Shown piece after piece: positions 28,091-35,623 of a stretch of DNA of 50,042 nucleotides (position 1 is the stretch's first letter; the number at the start of each line of letters is the position of its first letter). The position numbers were made by a program, and so were the translations under genes. Under the pieces are notes generated by a model. The model made no database searches. It saw nothing but the letters and a program-made list of their open reading frames with translations, and was not told where the DNA came from. The stretch is from Neptuniibacter sp. (GTDB lineage Bacteria; Pseudomonadota; Gammaproteobacteria; Pseudomonadales; Balneatricaceae). The stretch spans positions 1-50,042 of the forward strand of contig NZ_JAAEQH010000369.1 of the NCBI RefSeq assembly GCF_024231755.1, in the 5' to 3' direction.

Positions 28091-28309
28091 TTAACTGTAC
28101 TTCTTCGCGTCGCGTAACAGAGAGCTCAGATCAAGGTCCTGAATCTCGGCCAGTGCTTCCAGGTCATTGGAAGTGCGCGGTGGAAGTTTTGTCAGTCTCT
28201 CACGTTCAGCTTGTTTTTCCTGAATTTTCAGCTGAAGTTTGTCGTGTAAAGCGTCCAATTGCTCGGTTGATAGTTGCGAGAGACGACCGATGAGTTCCTC
28301 TTCAGTCAT
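28091..28309 (-). CDS. Small hypothetical protein, predicted helical
   Basis: A 72-residue protein beginning [21 protein letters not shown], rich in Leu, Glu, Gln and Lys, with a probable coiled coil at residues 8-42 and no membrane segment. It is upstream of purC on the same strand with a gap of about 105 bases, and divergent from the hydrogenase operon. I do not recognise the family. Coding is supported by composition and the absence of a better ORF; an opposite-strand ORF at 28042-28293 looks like its shadow. Confidence 0.6.
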   Translation of the reverse strand: MTEEELIGRLSQLSTEQLDALHDKLQLKIQEKQAERERLTKLPPRTSNDLEALAEIQDLDLSSLLRDAKKYS

Positions 28310-28627
28310 TAACTCTTATTTGCTCCAGAAAGCGAAAAATAGGCGGGCATTATATCAGAATTGCCCAAGATCCAAGCAATATAAAGCGTATATTTTGACA
28401 TGGAAAGTTACTTTCCGATATTTTTGGTAAGTGTAACTATTCCTTTCTTTTTGGGTTTTTAGCCAAAAGTTGTAACCCCTCCCGTAACAGTTGAAGTGGT
28501 GCACCCTGCAGAGCAGCAATGGTTTTTGGCACAGTCCTTGTTAAGTGAGTAGGTAGGTATGCAAATGCATATCTAAAAAGATCTCTAACTATCTCTATTT
28601 CCAATAAAAACAAACAGAGTAAATTGG
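28310..28627 (+). promoter_or_regulatory. Control region of the hup/hyp operon
   Basis: A 318-base gap without an ORF between the small hypothetical and hupD. It contains a 6-bp inverted repeat GGAAAG-TTA-CTTTCC (28402-28416), three GTAAC motifs (28433, 28472, 28484) and an AGTTG direct repeat 21 bp apart (28468 and 28489). A sigma-54-like promoter lies at 28527-28542. The AGTTG/GTAAC cluster is about 40-60 bases upstream of that promoter, a reasonable place for an NtrC-type activator; binding by HupR is an inference. Confidence 0.5.
28527..28542 (+). promoter_or_regulatory. Sigma-54-like promoter of the hup/hyp operon
   Basis: TGGCAC at 28527-28532 followed after five bases by TTGTT at 28538-28542. 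The GG of the -24 element and the G of the -12 element have the required ten-base spacing; the -12 is GT rather than GC. Transcription would start near 28553, giving a leader of about 75 bases before hupD. The operon encodes a sigma-54-type activator (HupR). Confidence 0.6.
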
Positions 28628-29266
28628 ATGATGGCAGAAGCTATTAAGGGCAACAAAAACGTACTGATTCTTGGAATTGGCAATATCTTATGGGCCGATG
28701 AAGGTTTTGGAGTACGTTGTGTCGAAACTCTCAATCAGAATTATCAATTCCCCGAAAATGTAAAATTGATGGATGGTGGAACCCAAGGTATCTATCTGGT
28801 TCAGCATGTCCAGGCCGCAGATATCCTGGTGGTATTCGATGCTATCGATTATGGATTGGAGCCGGGAACCTTAAAGAAAATATATGATGCTGAAGTTCCT
28901 AAATTTATGGGAGCTAAACAGATGAGTCTGCACCAGACCGGATTTCAGGAGGTGCTGGCCATGGCTGAGTTCACAGGCGGCTTCCCCGAGCATCTGCTTT
29001 TGGTGGGCTGCCAACCCGTTGAATTGGAAGATTTTGGTGGCAGCCTTCGTGATCCGGTTAAAAAACAGATTGTCCCATCTCTAGAAATTGCGCTGGATTA
29101 CTTGAAGGGGTTTGGTATCGAGCCTCTAGCAAACGTCGGCGAGAGTGAAGGCCTAGCTCCTGAAGAACTTGAAATGCGCAGCTATGAATCTGGCCGTCCT
29201 TCCGAAGATAAAGCATGCCGTAAAGGTGATATCCGTTTCATCCCAACTGATGAAAGGCACAGCTAA
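28628..29266 (+). CDS. hupD: Hydrogenase maturation endopeptidase HupD
   Basis: A 212-residue protease that removes the C-terminal tail of the uptake hydrogenase large subunit after nickel insertion. It shows VLILGIGNILWADEGFGVR with the nickel-sensing Glu, VVFDAIDYG with the metal-binding Asp, and MSLHQTGF with the metal-binding His. Start is ATG 28628 or ATG 28631. It is the first gene of the operon, where hupSLC would normally precede it. HupV has no tail to cleave, so the substrate must be an HupL-type subunit not found in this window. Confidence 0.94.
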   Translation: MMAEAIKGNKNVLILGIGNILWADEGFGVRCVETLNQNYQFPENVKLMDGGTQGIYLVQHVQAADILVVFDAIDYGLEPGTLKKIYDAEVPKFMGAKQMSLHQTGFQEVLAMAEFTGGFPEHLLLVGCQPVELEDFGGSLRDPVKKQIVPSLEIALDYLKGFGIEPLANVGESEGLAPEELEMRSYESGRPSEDKACRKGDIRFIPTDERHS

Positions 29267-29565
29267 TGTGTCTGGGAATTCCGATGAAGGTCCAGAGTTG
29301 TGTTGCCGAAGAAGCAATCTGCCTTAACGGTGATCAGCAGGAGAAAGTTGATATGTCTCTAGTCGGGGGGCAACCCTCAGGGACATGGGTACTGGTTTTC
29401 ATGGGAGCTGCACGCGAGATTATTACTGAGCAGCGGGCTGTCCAGGTAAGGCAAGCTTTGCAAGCTGTTGAAGCCGTGATGCAGGGACAGGACGGCGATT
29501 TGGACCATCTTTTTTCGGATCTTCTGGATCGTGAACCGCAACTTCCACCACATTTACAAAAATAA
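29266..29565 (+). CDS. hupF: HypC-like hydrogenase chaperone HupF
   Basis: A 99-residue paralogue of HypC starting with the family hallmark MCLGIPMKV, whose Cys2 is needed for interaction with the large-subunit precursor and iron complex. It is longer than HypC at the C-terminus. In Rhizobium, HupF stabilises HupL when oxygen is present. Start overlaps the hupD stop (TAATG). Confidence 0.93.
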   Translation: MCLGIPMKVQSCVAEEAICLNGDQQEKVDMSLVGGQPSGTWVLVFMGAAREIITEQRAVQVRQALQAVEAVMQGQDGDLDHLFSDLLDREPQLPPHLQK

Positions 29566-29577
29566 GAGAGCAAGATC

Positions 29578-30009
29578 ATGTCATCACCACTGATCAACCG
29601 ACTGATCGAAGAGTTGAATTACCCGTTGTTAGATGAAAATAACTTTGATGAATTTATCAAAGCGAATGAATTCAGTGTTCTTTTTTGTACAGAGCAGCCC
29701 AAGCGATTTCCTGAAAGCAATGATGTTGCGGTAATTCTTCCGGAGCTGGTCAGTTGTTTCCCTCAATTGAAACCTGCTGTGGTTTCGCAGAGTTTCGAAA
29801 AGAAGGTACAGGGGCGATACAACTTTAATGTCTGGCCAACGTTGGTGTTTCTTAAGCAGGGCCGTTTTCTCGGCAATATCAGCAAGGTGCAAGATTGGGA
29901 CGTTTATCAGGCCGAAATCAACAGTATTTTGGCCCTGGAGCCCAAACGTGATCCTGGTATCGGAATTCCGGTAGTGGCGAATCCAACGCAAAGTCCATGC
30001 GGTCAATAA
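29578..30009 (+). CDS. hupG: Hydrogenase assembly protein HupG (HyaE family)
   Basis: A 143-residue thioredoxin-fold protein without the CxxC active site (EFSVLFCTEQPKRFPESNDVAVILPELV), as in HyaE/HupG. Family members bind the twin-arginine signal of the hydrogenase small subunit and help assembly in air. That implies a HupS-type exported partner. It is 12 bases from hupF, with AGAGCAAG upstream. Confidence 0.88.
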   Translation: MSSPLINRLIEELNYPLLDENNFDEFIKANEFSVLFCTEQPKRFPESNDVAVILPELVSCFPQLKPAVVSQSFEKKVQGRYNFNVWPTLVFLKQGRFLGNISKVQDWDVYQAEINSILALEPKRDPGIGIPVVANPTQSPCGQ

Positions 30010-30032
30010 GCGAACTGAAAGAGGAAACAGCA

Positions 30033-30899
30033 ATGCAAAATAATGGAATCCCTTTAGTTAATGTTCCGATGGGCCCAGGCAGTCAGGAAGAAGGTGAGAT
30101 GGTCCTGGACTATATGAAAATGCCTTCCGAGATGGATAGCTACGATATTCCTGTGTTGCCTGAATCTGATCAGGCCGCTGAGTGTCCACAGGCCCTGGCA
30201 GTACTTGAAAAGTTACAAACCCTGCTGGATCACTACAAAGTGGGGGATGATGTCCCAACGCTGGTTCTGGATGCGATGCCGGATGCAGATCTGGACCTGT
30301 TAAACCAGATTTTGGGTGAAGGTGAAGTAAGTGTGACGGTTGATTCTGATACAACCATTCGTGCACAGGAAACTGTATTGGCGGGTGTTTGGCGTTTACG
30401 TGAAAGCAACGAACAGGGTGTGGTTATAAAGGAGAGTATTGAGATTGCGGATGTTCCTCTCTGTAGTCGTAAGTATGCTTTTGCTAACAAAAAACAGGTG
30501 AAATTTGATAGTGAAAATCTCCCTGCGGGAGTACTTAATGCGCCCTCAGTTTTAGTCGAAATTTCTGAGGCTTCAGAGAGTTATCAGCAGGCTAAAGAGT
30601 GCATTTCCGAACATGTGATCAACCTTTCATTGCTGCCGTTTTCGCCACAGGATCATGCTTTCCTGAGTGAACAAACCGGGACAGGTGCAGTCACTATCCT
30701 CTCTCGTGGTTATGGTAACTGCCGTATCACCTCAACCTGTGTTGATGGTTTGTGGAGGGTTCAGTATTTCAACAGTACTGATCAGTTGATTTTGGATACC
30801 CTCGAGATCACCGATATCCCACAGGTTGCTTGTGCTGCTCAGGAAGATCTGGATGACTCTGCTGAGCGATTAAAAGAGATCCGTGAGGTATTGGTGTGA
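30033..30899 (+). CDS. hupH: Hydrogenase expression/assembly protein HupH (HyaF family)
   Basis: A 288-residue protein with two HupH/HyaF-type repeats; the C-terminal half has TGTGAVTILSRGYGNCRITSTC and VWRVQYFNSTDQLILDTLEI. It acts in small-subunit maturation of oxygen-tolerant uptake hydrogenases. ATG 30033 is preferred over ATG 29997 because GAGG at 30021-30024 lies 8 bases upstream and the family starts with a short leader before the IPLVNVPMGPGSQ segment. The end overlaps hupI. Confidence 0.87.
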   Translation: MQNNGIPLVNVPMGPGSQEEGEMVLDYMKMPSEMDSYDIPVLPESDQAAECPQALAVLEKLQTLLDHYKVGDDVPTLVLDAMPDADLDLLNQILGEGEVSVTVDSDTTIRAQETVLAGVWRLRESNEQGVVIKESIEIADVPLCSRKYAFANKKQVKFDSENLPAGVLNAPSVLVEISEASESYQQAKECISEHVINLSLLPFSPQDHAFLSEQTGTGAVTILSRGYGNCRITSTCVDGLWRVQYFNSTDQLILDTLEITDIPQVACAAQEDLDDSAERLKEIREVLV

Positions 30900-31120
30900 G
30901 CGACTATCAGGGGTTTGAAGGTAGTTACCTTGGTGACAACAGCAGAGTAACTGATGACGTCCGCCTTGAATGCAAGATCTGCTGGTATGTTTATGATCCA
31001 GCACAAGGGGATGACGTCTGGCAGATTGCTGCTGGAACGCCGTTCTCCGAGCTGCCAGATCACTGGCGGTGCCCAGAATGTGATGGCGAGAAAGATCAGT
31101 TTATGGTGCTGGAAGGTTAG
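30896..31120 (+). CDS. hupI: Rubredoxin HupI
   Basis: A 74-residue rubredoxin with two Cys pairs, CKICWYVYDP and CPECDGEKDQF, binding one iron. It starts with GTG 30896 overlapping the hupH stop by four bases. Hydrogenase-linked rubredoxins (HupI, HoxR) are required for making the small-subunit iron-sulfur clusters under oxygen. This again points to an aerobic uptake enzyme. Confidence 0.95.
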   Translation: MSDYQGFEGSYLGDNSRVTDDVRLECKICWYVYDPAQGDDVWQIAAGTPFSELPDHWRCPECDGEKDQFMVLEG

Positions 31121-31125
31121 CCGGT

Positions 31126-31668
31126 ATGCAGACTCCTGATCTGTTGTTACAAACCTATCAGAATGTTTCTGAGAAGATGTGTGACCTGCCTGTGTTTAAC
31201 GCCGAATTGGATGTGGCTGTGATCGGATTTCAGGAATATGCAGGTCGGGGTATAGGAGTTTTGCTAACACCCTGGTGTATGAATCTGGTGATTCTAGCTG
31301 CTGAGGAAGATGGTTGGGGAGAGGATTTACAAGGGTCAAAGCAATTAATGGCGCTGCCATCGGGTCAGTACGAATTTATCTATAACTGGTTTGAAGGATT
31401 TGGCGCGTTTTTGAGTTGTTCTCTGTTTTCCCCAATGGAGCAATTTTCTGATCAAGAAACTGCGGTTGAGACCGCGGAAGAGGTGATGCATGCGTTGTTC
31501 AAATCCGAAAATGAGGAATTGACTGATCGCCAGAGTGCTCTCAAAGCGGAAAAGGTAGAAAAGGCGGAAAAAGAAGAGTTACAGAAAAAAGCAAGGGTTC
31601 GGACTGCGAAACCTGAAAAGTTAAGCCGTCGCGGTTTTCTAACAGCAGGCTTAGGAAACCGGGAATAG
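31126..31668 (+). CDS. hupJ: Hydrogenase assembly chaperone HupJ (HybE family)
   Basis: A 180-residue protein of the HybE/HupJ family: MCDLPVFNAELDVAVIGFQ and LTPWCMNLVI near the N-terminus, then LPSGQYEFIYNWFEGFG and CSLFSPMEQFSDQETAVETA. After a charged linker (about 125-165) it ends with SRRGFLTAG, close to the twin-arginine consensus but at the C-terminus. HybE binds hydrogenase signal peptides, so this tail may occupy the same groove; that part is inference. Confidence 0.88.
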   Translation: MQTPDLLLQTYQNVSEKMCDLPVFNAELDVAVIGFQEYAGRGIGVLLTPWCMNLVILAAEEDGWGEDLQGSKQLMALPSGQYEFIYNWFEGFGAFLSCSLFSPMEQFSDQETAVETAEEVMHALFKSENEELTDRQSALKAEKVEKAEKEELQKKARVRTAKPEKLSRRGFLTAGLGNRE

Positions 31669-31671
31669 AGT

Positions 31672-32817
31672 ATGAGTGTATTTGCGGGGGTAGCGGGCCA
31701 GATAACGGTTACTGTTGAGTACGATGGATATCAGATTACCAGAGTTAGTATCCAGTCGAGTCGCCCGAAACTGGTTAGCCGTATACTAGAAGGGAAAACT
31801 CCAGAGGAAGTTGTGACCATCGTTCCTCTGCTTTATTCCTTGTGTAGTAGGGCGCAAACGGTTGCTTGCGTTACCGCAATAGAAAGTAATCAGGGCCATC
31901 AAGCTGATCCAGAAGTGTTAAGAGTAAGAAACTTTCTATTATTGGCTGAAACTGTGAAAGAGCTAGGATTGCGACTGGTGCAGGACTGGCTGCCCGATGT
32001 ACAGGTGATTTCTGCTCCAGCACTTTTAAAGTGGTTTAGCCAGGTGAAGGCAAAATTTTCCTGGTCGTTACAGCTCCATGCAGAGGTAGAAGATACCCAG
32101 CGAATTGAGCGAGATATTCAGCTTTCTGTCAGCGAGTTAAAAGGGCTTTTACAAAACCTAACAGCTGGCAATGAACTAAGTTTTAAAGAGTCTGTTTATG
32201 CCGAAAATAGATATCATCCTGTTGGGAATGCTGTGGCACGACTGAATCAACAGTTTGCGGGCATTCATCTGGGAGAGAGTGCAAAGCCTTTAGAGTTATC
32301 AGAGCATGATGCATCTTTTGAGTATCTTAAGCAGAAGTTATGTGAAGATAACTTCTGCGCCGCACCGGATATTCTAGGTCACTGTGCAGAATCCAGTGTC
32401 TGGATGCGGAATAGTAAGCAGTCAATGGTAACTGAAGCCAAAGCGCTGAACATGCATCCTATTGCTTTACGTTTTTTGGCTTTAGTCCTGGAGCTAAAGG
32501 GAGTGCCACAGCGTCTACTCTACGCAGGTAGGGAAAAACTGATCGATGTTTTGGCTCCTGGGTTTGTTGCTGTGAAGATTGCGCGGGGAACCTTGATACA
32601 TAATATTACCCTTGAGGGAGATGAGCTGGCACACTCCAGGGTAGCAAGTTATAAAGTGGTTGCTCCCACTGAATGGAACTTTCACCCTCAAGGAAGCCTG
32701 GTGAAAATGCTTCAAGGCGTTGTGGTTTCAGAGAATCTGGTAAAACCGCTGGTGGAAAAGCTGATTCTAGCGGTTGACCCCTGTGTCGCATATCAGGTTG
32801 AAGTGATTAAGAAGTGA
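31672..32817 (+). CDS. hupK: Hydrogenase scaffold-like protein HupK/HoxV
   Basis: A 381-residue degenerate relative of hydrogenase large subunits. The L1 motif is reduced to LYSLCSRAQTVACV, and the C-terminal motif is DPCVAYQVE with one Cys and no His, so it cannot hold a NiFe centre. The conserved APTEWNFHPQG region remains. HoxV/HupK is proposed to be a scaffold for iron-ligand assembly before transfer to the true large subunit. It is four bases from hupJ. Confidence 0.88.
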   Translation: MSVFAGVAGQITVTVEYDGYQITRVSIQSSRPKLVSRILEGKTPEEVVTIVPLLYSLCSRAQTVACVTAIESNQGHQADPEVLRVRNFLLLAETVKELGLRLVQDWLPDVQVISAPALLKWFSQVKAKFSWSLQLHAEVEDTQRIERDIQLSVSELKGLLQNLTAGNELSFKESVYAENRYHPVGNAVARLNQQFAGIHLGESAKPLELSEHDASFEYLKQKLCEDNFCAAPDILGHCAESSVWMRNSKQSMVTEAKALNMHPIALRFLALVLELKGVPQRLLYAGREKLIDVLAPGFVAVKIARGTLIHNITLEGDELAHSRVASYKVVAPTEWNFHPQGSLVKMLQGVVVSENLVKPLVEKLILAVDPCVAYQVEVIKK

Positions 32818-32848
32818 ATAACTAGAGTGCTGAATAAGAAGAATAACT

Positions 32849-33190
32849 ATGCATGAGATGTCGATAGCTGAAGGCATTATTCAGGTTCTGGAAGAACAGG
32901 CCAAAACGCAGAACTATAGCCGGGTAAAAACTGTCTGGCTGGAGATCGGCCCTTTGGCAATGATCGAGACGGAAGCGCTAAGCTTTTGTTTTGAAGCCGT
33001 AACCCGTAGTACCCTCGCTGAGGGCGCTACACTCAATATAATAAATACAAAAGGTGAAGCTTTTTGCATGCAGTGTCTTAAAAATGTTCCGGTAACCCAG
33101 CGTTTTGATAGTTGCCCTGAATGCGGTAGCCATCAGTTGCAGCTGACTTCCGGTGAAGAGATGCGCATTAAAGAGTTAGAGGTGGAGTAA
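32849..33190 (+). CDS. hypA: Hydrogenase nickel chaperone HypA
   Basis: A 113-residue protein beginning [10 protein letters not shown], whose His2 binds nickel. A zinc site is formed by CMQC and CPECG. It acts with HypB to insert nickel into the large-subunit precursor. It starts 31 bases after hupK and is followed two bases later by hypB. Confidence 0.96.
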   Translation: MHEMSIAEGIIQVLEEQAKTQNYSRVKTVWLEIGPLAMIETEALSFCFEAVTRSTLAEGATLNIINTKGEAFCMQCLKNVPVTQRFDSCPECGSHQLQLTSGEEMRIKELEVE

Positions 33191-33192
33191 CT

Positions 33193-34152
33193 ATGTGTAC
33201 TGTTTGCGGATGCAGTGAAGGCAATGTACAGATTGAGGGAGTGCATCAGCATTCTCATGAACATGATCATGCTCACAGCCATGAGCATACTAAGAACCAT
33301 GAGCATCATCACGGTCATGAACATGATCATCATGAGCACAGTCACGCTCATCACCACGATGAACAGGTGATCGAGAAGAAAGGCGATGATTTGCACTTTG
33401 GCAAAGGTCCGGCTCATGCTCATGTGGCGGGTTTAAGTCAGAGTCGCATGGTTCAGATTGAACAAGACATTCTCGGTAAAAATGATCGTTATGCGGCCAT
33501 AAACCGTACCCGCTTTGAAGCTCAGAGCCTGTTTGTATTGAACCTTGTTTCCAGCCCCGGCTCAGGTAAAACAACTCTGCTGACAGAAACCATCAATCAG
33601 ATTAAGGAAAACCGTAAAGTTGCTGTGATTGAGGGTGATCAGCAGACCGCTAACGATGCAGATCGTATCCGTGAAACCGGTGTGCCCGCAACTCAGGTGA
33701 ATACCGGTAAAGGCTGTCACTTGGATGCCCATATGGTGGGCCACGCCATGGATAACTTTGATGACCTGCAGGGTGGAATTCTGTTTATTGAAAACGTCGG
33801 TAATCTGGTTTGCCCAGCAGCGTTTGATCTGGGGGAGGCACATAAAGTAGCGATACTTTCAGTGACCGAAGGTGAAGATAAACCGATAAAGTATCCCGAT
33901 ATGTTCCATGCTGCAGATCTGATGATTCTGAATAAAGTGGATCTGTTGCCTTATCTGGATTTTGATGTGGAGAAATGTATCGATTTCGCCCGCCAGGTAA
34001 ACCCTGATATTAAAGTGATGCAGCTTTCAGCGAAAAGTGGTGAAGGCATGCAGGAGTGGATCGATTGGTTGGATAGCAATCGCCAGGGCATGATCCAGAA
34101 CCGTATTGACCGGTTACAGTCTGAAATTAACCAGTTTAAGGCGTTACTCTGA
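33193..34152 (+). CDS. hypB: Hydrogenase nickel-insertion GTPase HypB
   Basis: A 319-residue SIMIBI-class GTPase. It has the N-terminal high-affinity nickel motif CTVCGC and then a histidine-rich stretch (about residues 16-55, more than 20 His) for nickel storage. The P-loop is [11 protein letters not shown], with the [16 protein letters not shown] switch region and NKVD for guanine recognition. The stop overlaps the hupR start (TGATG). Confidence 0.97.
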   Translation: MCTVCGCSEGNVQIEGVHQHSHEHDHAHSHEHTKNHEHHHGHEHDHHEHSHAHHHDEQVIEKKGDDLHFGKGPAHAHVAGLSQSRMVQIEQDILGKNDRYAAINRTRFEAQSLFVLNLVSSPGSGKTTLLTETINQIKENRKVAVIEGDQQTANDADRIRETGVPATQVNTGKGCHLDAHMVGHAMDNFDDLQGGILFIENVGNLVCPAAFDLGEAHKVAILSVTEGEDKPIKYPDMFHAADLMILNKVDLLPYLDFDVEKCIDFARQVNPDIKVMQLSAKSGEGMQEWIDWLDSNRQGMIQNRIDRLQSEINQFKALL

Positions 34153-35606
34153 TGTTAACTCACACCCGCCCCACGGTGCTTTGTGTTGACGATGAGATCC
34201 GTTCACTGGAAACATTAGAACGCACCCTCGATGAAGAGTTTAATGTACTGACCGCTTCTGATGCTGATCAGGCAATGGAGCTACTGGAACAGCATGACGT
34301 CCAGGCAATCCTGTGTGATCAGCGTATGCCCGGAAAAACCGGTGTAGAGTTTCTTACCGATGTGCGTCAACGCTGGCCGCAAACAGCGCGTTTGATCCTA
34401 TCGGGTTATACAGATTCTGAAGACATCATCAAAGGTCTGAACGAAGCAGGTATCTTGCAGTACATCACCAAACCCTGGCATCCGGACAATCTGTTATTGA
34501 TTATGCGAGGGGCTTGTCGCTTATCTGAGCTGCAGAATGAGAACGAGCTGTTAGCGATGGAGATGCGTCTGACTGAAGATCAGGCAGAGCATAACATCAG
34601 CCAGAAGAAACAGCGTTTGCAGCAGGCATTTCAACTGGATGAGATTCGTCGTGGAGCCAACAGCCCGCTGAATAGCTTGTGTGAACAGGCCGCTAAAATT
34701 GCTCCCTATGATGTATCCGTATTAATTACTGGCCCTTCAGGCGCTGGTAAAGAGTTGTTTGCCCGTGCTCTGCACTACAACAGCTTACGCACAGAGCGGC
34801 CATTTGTGGTGGAAAACTGTGGTGCAATGCCTGACGAACTATTGGCATCGGAGCTGTTTGGACATAAGAAAGGTTCATTTACCGGGGCGATTACCGACCA
34901 TGTCGGCCTATTCGAACAGGCAGATGGCGGCACGATTTTTCTTGATGAGATTGGTGAGATCAGTCCTGCATTCCAGGTAAAGCTTCTACGTGTTCTACAG
35001 GAGCGAGAAGTACGTCGCTTAGGTGAACATCAGCGCCGCAAGGTTAATGTGCGTGTGGTGGCTTCTACCAATCGGGATCTGGAGGAAGAGGTAAGGGCAG
35101 GGCGATTCCGTCAGGATCTGTATTTCCGTCTTGCGGAAGTGACGTTGGAGCTACCTGCTCTGGAAAAACGCGCTATGGATATCCCTGTTCTCGCGCAGAG
35201 CTTCCTGGAGAAAGCAGAAACTCAGTTTTCTAAACCAGTAAAAGGTTTTACCGATGAAGCGCTGGATTGCATGAGCCGCTACTGTTGGCCGGGCAACGTT
35301 CGTGAGTTACAGAATGAGATTCGTCGTATGTTGGTTCTGGCTGAAGATGAGTGGCTATCAGCGGATCTGCTGAGTCCGCGAGTATTGCGTGCAGCACCAG
35401 TTGAAGAAACCCAGGAGACCGAAGTACTTGCTGGTCTGGATGGTACTTTGAAGGAGAGGATCGAAACTCTAGAGAAGCGTATTTTGCGCGAAACTTTGAT
35501 CCGCCATCGCTGGAATAAAAGCCAGGCGTCCCGCGAACTGGGGCTTTCCAGGGTAGGGCTTCGTTCAAAGCTGGAACGCTATGGATTGAATAAGGATTTC
35601 CACTAG
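34152..35606 (+). CDS. hupR: NtrC-family response regulator HupR/HoxA
   Basis: A 484-residue activator: receiver domain with D13-D14 and phospho-acceptor D56 (LCDQRMPGKTG), AAA+ domain with Walker A GPSGAGKE and Walker B GGTIFLDEIGE, and a C-terminal Fis-type helix-turn-helix (NKSQASRELGLSRVGLRSKL). The sigma-54 contact loop reads GSFTGA instead of GAFTGA, a mild change. It should be the target of HupT and act at the promoter before hupD. Its place between hypB and hypF resembles other hup/hyp loci. Confidence 0.95.
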   Translation: MLTHTRPTVLCVDDEIRSLETLERTLDEEFNVLTASDADQAMELLEQHDVQAILCDQRMPGKTGVEFLTDVRQRWPQTARLILSGYTDSEDIIKGLNEAGILQYITKPWHPDNLLLIMRGACRLSELQNENELLAMEMRLTEDQAEHNISQKKQRLQQAFQLDEIRRGANSPLNSLCEQAAKIAPYDVSVLITGPSGAGKELFARALHYNSLRTERPFVVENCGAMPDELLASELFGHKKGSFTGAITDHVGLFEQADGGTIFLDEIGEISPAFQVKLLRVLQEREVRRLGEHQRRKVNVRVVASTNRDLEEEVRAGRFRQDLYFRLAEVTLELPALEKRAMDIPVLAQSFLEKAETQFSKPVKGFTDEALDCMSRYCWPGNVRELQNEIRRMLVLAEDEWLSADLLSPRVLRAAPVEETQETEVLAGLDGTLKERIETLEKRILRETLIRHRWNKSQASRELGLSRVGLRSKLERYGLNKDFH

Positions 35607-35623
35607 GAAACCGGTGAAAGACC

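Noticed and set aside
28042-28293. An 83-codon plus-strand ORF opposite the small hypothetical gene
   Set aside because: It is antisense to a better candidate (28091-28309), has no ribosome site and unnatural composition.
31620-31668. Possible Tat-exported protein starting at the SRRGFL motif
   Set aside because: The motif is at the very end of hupJ and the frame stops after 14 residues; no hydrophobic segment follows.
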